From Cyclobacteriaceae bacterium (GTDB lineage: Bacteria > Bacteroidota > Bacteroidia > Cytophagales > Cyclobacteriaceae): a DNA stretch of 16,325 nt. Positions within the stretch are counted from its first letter, which is position 1, and each line of letters starts with the position of its first letter. Below, one piece after another: positions 7,535 to 14,536 of the stretch. The translations under genes and the position numbers were made by a program. The stretch lies in the NCBI GenBank assembly GCA_015492915.1, contig WGED01000052.1, positions 1-16,325 of the forward strand. Direction: 5' to 3'. The notes under the pieces were generated by a model. It was not told the origin of the DNA, ran no database searches, and was given only the letters and a program-made list of their open reading frames with translations.

Positions 7535-7542
7535 CAAATATA
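7535..7542 (-). promoter_or_regulatory. Predicted -7 box for the minus-strand gene
   Basis: The plus strand reads CAAATATA, which is TATATTTG on the minus strand and identical to the boxes before accD and nqrF. It ends 37 bases before the ATG at 7497, giving a leader of about 30 bases. Nineteen bases upstream the minus strand reads TTA, not TTG, as at nqrF. Confidence 0.5.
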
Positions 7543-7779
7543 ACTTAAGCACTGCCGTATATAAAAAAAGAATCTTTCAGTACACGTCAAGAATGTCCCC
7601 ATAATGAATATGAGGCAATTTTTCTTTGTAATTTTTGACGTTCCTTACATTGGATTTTTCCAAGGGATACATGGAAAATACCACTTGAATGGGTATTTGC
7701 AGAATGTAAAACTGTTATTTTCCAAATTTCTCACGTGGCATAACAATTGAGTTACTCCACATCTTAATTTTCATGCAAG

Positions 7780-7860
7780 ACCTGGAAAAACAACCGGCCG
7801 ATAACGGTAGTGATAAAATCACTGAATTGTCATGCCGGATGTCCGGCATGGCTTCCAGGT
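7780..7860. other. Nested inverted-repeat cluster, possible multi-hairpin element
   Basis: An outer perfect 8-bp inverted repeat (ACCTGGAA 7780-7787, TTCCAGGT 7853-7860) encloses up to three hairpins in series: ACCG/CGGT at 7793-7796 and 7805-7808 (weak), AGTGAT/ATCACT at 7809-7814 and 7818-7823 with an AAA loop, and a 9-bp palindrome at 7831-7850. The whole could fold as a closed multi-branch structure about 81 bases long in RNA or single-stranded DNA. No promoter or T-run that would mark a small RNA gene was recognised, so its nature is open: a REP/MITE-type repeat, a leader structure or partly chance. Confidence 0.45.
7831..7850. repeat. REP-like palindrome
   Basis: CATGCCGGA (7831-7839) and TCCGGCATG (7842-7850) are perfect inverted copies with a 2-base spacer. 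The setting, TTGT before CATGCCGG and CTTCCAGG soon after the second arm, resembles the short GTCAT(n)CCGG...CCGG(n)ATG intergenic repeats scattered through many bacterial genomes by REP-associated transposases. No such transposase is in the window. The core ATGCCGG/CCGGCAT is also the stem of the terminator at 7051-7069. Confidence 0.55.
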
Positions 7861-7954
7861 ATTTCATTTAGTTACAGGCATTTCGTGGCAGGATTTTTAT
7901 TGAGAACATCCGATAAACAAGGAGATGTTTATTATTTAAAATTGATAATTTGAT

Positions 7955-7962
7955 TACCTTTG
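7955..7962 (+). promoter_or_regulatory. Predicted -7 box for the transporter operon
   Basis: TACCTTTG matches TAnnTTTG exactly. No TTG is found 17-23 bases upstream, only T-rich sequence. Transcription would begin around 7967-7970, only some 8 bases before the ATG at 7977, giving a nearly leaderless message. The box lies inside the longest open frame (from TTG 7950), which argues for ATG 7977 as the true start. Confidence 0.5.
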
Positions 7963-7976
7963 CCCCTTGTTTTGCG

Positions 7977-10403
7977 ATGTGGACCAGACTATCACATATT
8001 GTACTTAAATACCGCTTAGTCCTGATCATAACTCTGGGTCTTGTTACGGTCTTTATGGGGTACCATGCGAAGGATGTTCAGTTTACCTACACCTTCTTCA
8101 CTCCGGTTCCCAGGGAGGATCCCGATATGCAGGTTTTTGAGAAATTCAAACAGGAATTTGGTGAAGACGCCAACGTTGTCGGCATAGGGCTCAGAGATTC
8201 TTCCCTTTACACTCCGGTGAATTTCCGTCGCTTTAAATACCTTAGTGATGAGCTTGCTTCAATAAACGGTGTTACGCAAGTTGTCTCTATACCGCTGTTC
8301 AAAACGCTGGTTAAGGATTCGAAAAACAAAAAATTCCGTCTTGAGCCGATATTCACAGAAGTTCCCGATGATCAGGTTCAGCTTGACAGCCTGCTCAATT
8401 ATGCACTGAATCAGCGATTTTACAGTGACCAGATCATCAACAGGGAGAATGGCGCCACTTTCATATTGCTCACCATCGATAAAGAAGTTTTAAATTCGAA
8501 AAAGCGTGATGTGATTATTAAGGATATCGAATTGGTATCCGATGCGTTTGAAGAATCGACCGGAATCGAATTGCACTATGTAGGGCTTCCATATATCAGA
8601 ACCGAGGTAAGCGGCGGAGTGCGGGTTGAATTGCAGATGTTTCTCTGGATGTCTCTGCTGGTGACAGCCATGATCCTGCTCTTTTTTTTCAGATCGTGGG
8701 ATGCGGTCGTTTTTCCATTGATCATCATTTTGGTAATTGTGGTGTGGTCTATGGGCACACTCGGTATCCTGGGATATAAAATCACCATTCTCACAGGCCT
8801 GATACCACCCATCATTGTGGTTATCGGCATACCCAACAGCGTTTATCTTCTCAACAGATATCATCAGCAAATCTCTCTGCACGGTAATAAAGCAAGGGCT
8901 TTGAGCCATGTAGTGAGAAAGATAGGTATCGTAGCACTGATCACAAATTCCACGACGGCAGTCGGTTTTCTGGTATTACTTTTTACCGGTATCAAGGATC
9001 TCAAGGAATTCGGGCTTGTTGCCGGTATAAATATAATGGCCACCTTTATCGTGAGTATAATACTCATTCCAGCGGTGTTCAGCTACCTGCCTGTACCCAA
9101 CGGTAAACAGTTGAAGCATCTGAAATTTAAGCTGATGGATCAGGCGCTTACGGGCCTTGATCTGCTGGTGCACCGCCATCGGTACAGAGTACTTACGGTC
9201 ACCGGCTTGGTTGTAATTGTGGCTTTTCTCGGGCTTTTGAAGCTGAGAGCGATCACCTATATTGTTGATGATGTCCCGGAAGACAGCCAGGTGAAGAAAG
9301 ACCTCGCTTTTTTTGAAGAAAATTTCAGCGGGATCATGCCCCTTGAGATCATTGTGGACTCCGGCAAGAAAAAAGGTATCCTGAAGCAAAGTTTTTTGAA
9401 AAAGGTGGATGAATTCGAACAGTTTCTGTCAGAGCAGAAATACTTGTCGAAACCTGTTTCGATCATCAGCCTGTTCAAGGCAGCCAGGCAGGCTTTTTAC
9501 AACAACAACCCGAATTACTACAGCTTGCCCTCAAAAGCTGACAGGAACTTTATCCTGCGCTATCTGACAGGGAACAATGAAGAGACTTCTTTTTTGAAAT
9601 CATTTGTCGATAAGGACAAGCAAAAAATGCGGATATCGCTAAAGGTGGCCGATATCGGTTCCATCAGGCTTGATTCGCTCCTCGACAATGTTGTCAACAG
9701 GAAGATCGAGGAGGTGTTCACTAAAAACGGAATTGAGGCCAAGGCGACGGGCACAACTCTGCTGTTTGTCAAGGGCAACAAATTTCTGGTAAAAAACCTG
9801 AAGAAAAGCCTCATTTTTGCTTTCCTGATTATCGCCGTCATCATGGGGATTCTTTTCAAAAACACAAAAATGGTACTGGTATCCTTGATCCCCAATATCA
9901 TTCCCCTCATCGTCGTGGCCGGCCTGATGGGTTATTTCGACGTTGCCCTCCGGCCGAGCACCGTCTTGATATTCAGTGTCGTATTTGGCATTTCGATCGA
10001 TGATTCTATCCATTTCCTGGCCAAGTACAGGCAGGAATTGTTCGCTAATAATTTTTTTGTGCCGTTAGCTGTCAGTAAGAGCATCAGGGAGACGGGCGCC
10101 AGTATGATTTACACATCGATCATCCTCTTTTTCGGTTTTATAATCTTTAGTTTTTCAGACTTTATCGGCACGACCATGCTTGGCGTACTCACATCCACCA
10201 CCCTGTTGATCGCCATGCTCACCAATGTGGTGGTGCTGCCATCCCTGCTCATGATCTTTGATGACGGCAAGCGTAAGAAAGACCTCCATCCTCTCATTGA
10301 AAATTACGAAGAGTTTTACCAGGAGGATGAGGACGAGGAGATTGATTTGGAGAAAATACAGGTAGAGGAACCAGAAGTGGAGATCATAAAAAAAGCAAAT
10401 TAA
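7977..10403 (+). CDS. MMPL/RND-superfamily transporter
   Basis: An 808-residue inner-membrane protein with the RND layout: one helix near residue 13-32, a periplasmic domain to about 215, a helix bundle at about 221-371, a helix near 404, a second periplasmic domain to about 605, and a second bundle at about 610-760. The tail is about 45 residues and strongly acidic. The fourth helix of the second bundle has the signature FGISIDDSIHFLAKY with Asp675 and Asp676, the likely proton-relay residues. The matching site in the first bundle reads GIPNSVYLLNRY, with Pro286 and Asn287 in place of the acids. Size and motifs fit the MMPL/HpnN-like branch that moves lipids or other hydrophobic molecules, rather than the larger three-component drug pumps. 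No membrane-fusion protein or outer-membrane channel is adjacent. The substrate is unknown. ATG 7977 was chosen over TTG 7950. ileS follows after 26 bases and is probably on the same transcript. Confidence 0.88.
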   Translation: MWTRLSHIVLKYRLVLIITLGLVTVFMGYHAKDVQFTYTFFTPVPREDPDMQVFEKFKQEFGEDANVVGIGLRDSSLYTPVNFRRFKYLSDELASINGVTQVVSIPLFKTLVKDSKNKKFRLEPIFTEVPDDQVQLDSLLNYALNQRFYSDQIINRENGATFILLTIDKEVLNSKKRDVIIKDIELVSDAFEESTGIELHYVGLPYIRTEVSGGVRVELQMFLWMSLLVTAMILLFFFRSWDAVVFPLIIILVIVVWSMGTLGILGYKITILTGLIPPIIVVIGIPNSVYLLNRYHQQISLHGNKARALSHVVRKIGIVALITNSTTAVGFLVLLFTGIKDLKEFGLVAGINIMATFIVSIILIPAVFSYLPVPNGKQLKHLKFKLMDQALTGLDLLVHRHRYRVLTVTGLVVIVAFLGLLKLRAITYIVDDVPEDSQVKKDLAFFEENFSGIMPLEIIVDSGKKKGILKQSFLKKVDEFEQFLSEQKYLSKPVSIISLFKAARQAFYNNNPNYYSLPSKADRNFILRYLTGNNEETSFLKSFVDKDKQKMRISLKVADIGSIRLDSLLDNVVNRKIEEVFTKNGIEAKATGTTLLFVKGNKFLVKNLKKSLIFAFLIIAVIMGILFKNTKMVLVSLIPNIIPLIVVAGLMGYFDVALRPSTVLIFSVVFGISIDDSIHFLAKYRQELFANNFFVPLAVSKSIRETGASMIYTSIILFFGFIIFSFSDFIGTTMLGVLTSTTLLIAMLTNVVVLPSLLMIFDDGKRKKDLHPLIENYEEFYQEDEDEEIDLEKIQVEEPEVEIIKKAN

Positions 10404-10429
10404 ATTTTCGTAGAAAAAGACTTTTTGAA

Positions 10430-13400
10430 GTGAGATACAGAGAATATAAGAATCTGAGTTTGGCACAAGTGGGCGAGGAGATGCTTGCCCATTGGAAAAA
10501 GCATGAAATTTTCAATGAGTCATTAAAAAAACGCCGGGAGGGCGAGGAATGGGTTTTTTATGAAGGGCCTCCGTCTGCCAATGGGACACCCGGTATTCAT
10601 CATGTCATCTCCAGGGCTGTGAAGGATATTTTCTGCCGCTATAAATCATTTAAGGGGTTCAAGGTTGAGCGAAAGGGCGGTTGGGATACGCATGGCTTAC
10701 CCGTTGAACTGCAGGTCGAACAGCAGCTCGGTATTACAAAAGAAGATATCGGCAAGAAGATCAGCGTGGAAGAGTACAACCGCAAATGCCGGGAAGCTGT
10801 AATGCAGTACAAAAACGAATGGGATGATCTGACAGAGAAAATGGGATACTGGATCGATCTCGACCACCCCTATATTACTTTCGATACCAAATACATGGAA
10901 ACGCTTTGGTATTTGCTTAAGCGATTTTATGAGAAAGGTTTGCTTTATAAGGGTTATACCATACAGCCGTATTCGCCTGCTGCCGGTACAGGCCTTAGCT
11001 CTCATGAATTGAATATGCCTGGCGCCTACCGCGATATTAAGGATACCTCCCTCGTTGCGCAGTTTAAGGTAAAAGGTACGGAGAATGATTATTTCCTTGC
11101 CTGGACAACCACGCCATGGACCTTGCCTGCCAACAACTCGCTGGCTGTTGGCGAGCATATTGATTATGTCAAGATTAAGACTTTTAATCAATACACATGC
11201 AAACCCATCAATGTGATCCTTGCCAAGGACAGGGTTCCGGCCTTTTTTGATAAAGATTCGGAGGGCCTCAGCTTTGAGGATTATAAACCGGGTGATAAGA
11301 AAATCCCATGGAAAATCATCGATTCTTTCAAGGGTTCCGACCTGGTGGGCATGGAGTATGAGCAATTATTACCGTATGTTCCGCTGAAACCTCCCGCGCT
11401 CACGGTACTGGCCGGAGACTTCGTCTCGACTGAAGACGGAACCGGAATTGTGCACATTGCCAAGACCTTCGGTGCTGACGACTATCGTGTGAGCGTACAA
11501 CACAACGTCCCCGGGGTGATGGTCAGGGATGAAAACGGAAATGAGGTGCCTATTGTTGATAAGCAGGGGCGATTTGTAAAAGAGATCACGGATTTTGCGG
11601 GGATGTATGTCAAAAATTATACGGACGCCGATGAAAATGACCCTGAATACAAGTCCACGGATGTTTTAATCGCTATCAAGCTCAAAGAGGAAAACAAAGC
11701 CTTTAAAGTTGAGAAATACGTTCACTCCTACCCGCACTGCTGGCGTACGGATAAGCCTGTGTTGTATTATCCTATGGATTCGTGGTTTATCAGGACGACT
11801 GCTTTTAAAGACAAACTTGTTGAATTTAATAAGACTATCAACTGGAAGCCTCCCTCGACGGGAACAGGGAGATTTGGCAACTGGCTCGAAAACCTCGTGG
11901 ATTGGAACCTGAGTCGGTCCCGCTATTGGGGCACGCCGCTGCCTATCTGGCGTACCGAAGACGGTAAGGAGGAAAAGTGTATCGGTTCTATTGCCGAACT
12001 CAGGGAGGAGGTAGCCAAAGCGATCGAATCGGGATTTATGAATGAGCAACTTCCTGATAATTTCGATTTGCACAGGCCTTATGTTGATGAGATATATCTC
12101 GTTTCTCCCTCTGGCAAAAAGATGACGCGGGAGCCTGATTTGATCGATGTGTGGTTTGACTCAGGGGCCATGCCCTATGCCCAGTGGCATTATCCGTTTG
12201 AGAATCAGGAAATTTTCAAGCGGAAATTCCCTGCTGATTTTATTGCCGAAGGCGTGGATCAGACAAGAGGGTGGTTTTTTACCCTGCACGTCATAGCGGT
12301 AATGCTGTTCGATAGTGTGGCTTATAAAAATGTAATAGCCAACGGGCTGGTACTCGATAAGGACGGCAACAAGATGTCGAAACGGCTCGGCAATGCAGTC
12401 GATCCGTTCAAGACGCTTGCAGATCACGGGCCGGATGCTACGAGGTGGTACATGATCAGCAACGCCAACCCATGGGACAACCTCAAATTTGATATCAATG
12501 GTATCGTAGAGGTGCAGAGACGGTTTTTCGGTACCATTCAGAATACTTATGCTTTCTTTGCCCTGTATGCCAACCTCGATGGATTTGATTGGAAAAATGA
12601 TCAAATTCCCATGGATAAACGCACGGAGAGCGATCGTTGGATCCTCTCACGACTTAACTCCCTGGTAGCACAAGTTGATGAGGCTTATGAAGATTACGAA
12701 CCCACCAAAGCGGCGAGGGCTATTCAGAGTTTTGTCATAAACGATTTGAGCAACTGGTATGTGCGGCTTAACAGGAAACGCTTCTGGAAGGGAGCACTGA
12801 ATGATGATAAAAAATCAGCTTATCAGTCGCTCCATACTTGCCTTGTAACAGTGGCCCGGTTGGCAGCCCCCATCGCACCGTTTTATATGGACAAGCTGTA
12901 TCTCGACCTGACTTCGGAAGGAGAATACGGTAAAAATTCCATACACCTTGCCGATTTTCCGGAGAGCAACCCGGAGTTGATCGATAAGGACCTGGAAGAA
13001 AAGATGAAGCTGGCTCAGCAAATATCTTCACTGGTGCATTCATTGCGCAAGCAACATAAAATAAAGGTACGCCAGCCTTTGTCGAAAATACTGATACCTG
13101 TATTGTCGGAAAAAACCAGGACACAAATCAGAGAGGTAGAAGACATTATAAAAAATGAAGTTAACATCAAATCCATTGAATATGTTGATAATACCTCTGG
13201 AGTCATAGTAAAAAAAGCCAAGCCGAATTTCAGGAAACTCGGCAAACAGTTCGGCCCGAAAATGAAGGAGCTCTCAAAACTCATAGCCGCCATGGATCAG
13301 GAAGCAATAGCCTCCTATGAGAAAGAGGGAAAAATCACCTTCAACCTCGACGGAGAGGCTGTGACATTGAGTGATGATGATCTGCTTATTCAGTCTGAGG

Positions 13401-13735
13401 ATATTCCAGGGTGGACCGTTGTGACCGAAGGAGGTCTGACCGTAGCACTTGATATCAATATCACTCCTGAATTGAAAAAAGAAGGCATCGCACGTGATCT
13501 GGTGAACAGGATTCAGAACCTGCGAAAGGATATGAATATGGATGTGCAGGACAAGATCAATATCAGTGTGGCTGCCGATGATGACCTGGTGAAAGAAAGT
13601 ATTGAAAGCAATAAAGATTATATTTGCACCGAAACGCAAGCCCTTTCGTTAAAGATAGTTGATGATGCACAAAATTTCTCTGAGATAGAGATTGGTGATT
13701 TTGTCATAAAACTTCATCTTGAGGTTGCCGGGTAG
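10430..13735 (+). CDS. ileS: Isoleucyl-tRNA synthetase, type 2
   Basis: An 1101-residue cytoplasmic enzyme that charges tRNA-Ile. It has a class-I Rossmann core with GWDTHGLPVE; a CP1 editing insertion with the Thr-rich TTTPWTLPANN and GTGIVHIAKTFGADDY; then WNLSRSRYWGTPLPIW, DVWFDSG and DQTRGWFF; and the KMSKS loop as KMSKR at residues 648-652. The anticodon domain and long C-terminal extension are of the eukaryote-like type, without the Cys-rich zinc tail of E. coli IleS. The first signature, normally HxGH, reads GIHH (Gly55, Ile56, His57, His58). The start is GTG at 10430; there is no in-frame ATG upstream before the preceding gene, and the N-terminus YREYKNLSL fits relatives. Near the middle of the editing domain Lys replaces the usual Pro in HIAP. 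lspA follows after 42 bases with no DksA-like gene between. Confidence 0.97.
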   Translation: MRYREYKNLSLAQVGEEMLAHWKKHEIFNESLKKRREGEEWVFYEGPPSANGTPGIHHVISRAVKDIFCRYKSFKGFKVERKGGWDTHGLPVELQVEQQLGITKEDIGKKISVEEYNRKCREAVMQYKNEWDDLTEKMGYWIDLDHPYITFDTKYMETLWYLLKRFYEKGLLYKGYTIQPYSPAAGTGLSSHELNMPGAYRDIKDTSLVAQFKVKGTENDYFLAWTTTPWTLPANNSLAVGEHIDYVKIKTFNQYTCKPINVILAKDRVPAFFDKDSEGLSFEDYKPGDKKIPWKIIDSFKGSDLVGMEYEQLLPYVPLKPPALTVLAGDFVSTEDGTGIVHIAKTFGADDYRVSVQHNVPGVMVRDENGNEVPIVDKQGRFVKEITDFAGMYVKNYTDADENDPEYKSTDVLIAIKLKEENKAFKVEKYVHSYPHCWRTDKPVLYYPMDSWFIRTTAFKDKLVEFNKTINWKPPSTGTGRFGNWLENLVDWNLSRSRYWGTPLPIWRTEDGKEEKCIGSIAELREEVAKAIESGFMNEQLPDNFDLHRPYVDEIYLVSPSGKKMTREPDLIDVWFDSGAMPYAQWHYPFENQEIFKRKFPADFIAEGVDQTRGWFFTLHVIAVMLFDSVAYKNVIANGLVLDKDGNKMSKRLGNAVDPFKTLADHGPDATRWYMISNANPWDNLKFDINGIVEVQRRFFGTIQNTYAFFALYANLDGFDWKNDQIPMDKRTESDRWILSRLNSLVAQVDEAYEDYEPTKAARAIQSFVINDLSNWYVRLNRKRFWKGALNDDKKSAYQSLHTCLVTVARLAAPIAPFYMDKLYLDLTSEGEYGKNSIHLADFPESNPELIDKDLEEKMKLAQQISSLVHSLRKQHKIKVRQPLSKILIPVLSEKTRTQIREVEDIIKNEVNIKSIEYVDNTSGVIVKKAKPNFRKLGKQFGPKMKELSKLIAAMDQEAIASYEKEGKITFNLDGEAVTLSDDDLLIQSEDIPGWTVVTEGGLTVALDINITPELKKEGIARDLVNRIQNLRKDMNMDVQDKINISVAADDDLVKESIESNKDYICTETQALSLKIVDDAQNFSEIEIGDFVIKLHLEVAG

Positions 13736-13777
13736 GGCACTTTGTAAATCTTTGAACACAGGATTGAACGGAAAAGT

Positions 13778-14419
13778 ATGAAGTATCTGAAATATTATTT
13801 ACTCGCTTTGGCGGTAATCATTATTGACCAGTCGGTCAAGATGCTGGTATACCACAATATGGAAATCGGCAATGAGATACCTGTGTTGGGCGATTGGTTT
13901 AAAATCCATTATACCGTGAATCCGGGCATGGCATTCGGTTTACAGATCGGCTCCGAATTCGGTAAGCTCATCCTGACGATTTTCCGTATTGTAGCGATGT
14001 TTGGCATTGCTTTTTATCTCTATGTGCTGGTGAAAAGGGGTGTTCCGAAAGGAATGATATGGTGCATCGCCCTGATACTCGGTGGTGCCATAGGCAATGT
14101 GATCGATAGTATTTTTTACGGAGTTTTACTCGATGGCAATGTGATTCCCGGAGCGGTAAATCCATGGTTTCACGGACAGGTGATCGATATGTTTTACATC
14201 GACATCTGGGAGGGGAGAGTGGCCGACTGGGTACCGATCTTTGGAGGTGAATACATGTCGCTTTGGCCGATATTCAATATTGCCGACGCATCCATTTTTG
14301 TCGGTGTGACCATCATATTAATTTTCCAGAAAAAATTCTTTAGCGAAAAGAGGGAAGAAAAGCCTGTTGAAGAAGAGCAACCTGTGACTTCAGTGGAATC
14401 GGAAGCTGAAAGCGCTTAA
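13778..14419 (+). CDS. lspA: Lipoprotein signal peptidase (signal peptidase II)
   Basis: A 213-residue inner-membrane aspartyl protease that removes signal peptides from diacylglyceryl-modified prolipoproteins. Four membrane segments are visible. Conserved blocks are DQSVK (from Asp17), VNPGMAFG, GGAIGNVIDS, the catalytic Asp137 in QVIDMFY and the second catalytic Asp170 in FNIADASI. It is longer than E. coli LspA (164): about 25 extra residues lie between GNVID and the first catalytic Asp, and there is an acidic tail of about 25 residues rich in Glu after the last helix. The usual Arg after GNxxD is Ser here; from memory this and the insertion are common in Bacteroidota LspA. It starts 42 bases after ileS, with a purine-rich GGAAAAG just ahead of the ATG. 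Co-transcription with ileS is likely. Confidence 0.96.
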   Translation: MKYLKYYLLALAVIIIDQSVKMLVYHNMEIGNEIPVLGDWFKIHYTVNPGMAFGLQIGSEFGKLILTIFRIVAMFGIAFYLYVLVKRGVPKGMIWCIALILGGAIGNVIDSIFYGVLLDGNVIPGAVNPWFHGQVIDMFYIDIWEGRVADWVPIFGGEYMSLWPIFNIADASIFVGVTIILIFQKKFFSEKREEKPVEEEQPVTSVESEAESA

Positions 14420-14536
14420 ACCTCTTTCAAATCTTTTTTCTGATCAATTCCCTGAAATTCATTAGATTAGAAAATTATTTTACCTGTTTCTCATGGCAGC
14501 GCTTAATGTTGCTGATCTGAATATATTGCTAACCAA

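Larger units (their letters stand above)
7498..7949. other. Divergent intergenic region, no gene seen
   Basis: About 450 bases separate the minus-strand gene from the transporter. I see no open frame of convincing length or composition, no tRNA and no known riboswitch motif. It contains the minus-strand promoter at its left end and the transporter promoter just beyond its right end. Between about 7780 and 7860 it holds a cluster of inverted repeats described separately. The stretch from about 7560 to 7775 is A/T-rich and I recognise nothing in it. Confidence 0.6.

Noticed and set aside
7780..7860. Interpretation of the hairpin cluster as a tRNA
   Set aside because: There is no GTTC T-loop, no anticodon arm of the right size and no conserved D-arm bases, so the cloverleaf resemblance is only in layout.
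7925..7939. AAGGAG followed by ATG and a four-codon frame before the transporter
   Set aside because: The spacing between AAGGAG and ATG is too short, the frame stops at once, and it lies upstream of the predicted transcription start.
8490..8909. Minus-strand open frames opposite the transporter, rich in His and Gln
   Set aside because: The residue bias follows from reading membrane-segment codons backwards; no start signal or promoter was seen.
10697..11365. Minus-strand open frame of 222 codons inside ileS
   Set aside because: It lies wholly opposite a certain gene, shows no recognisable domain and has the composition expected from reading the reverse of a conserved enzyme.
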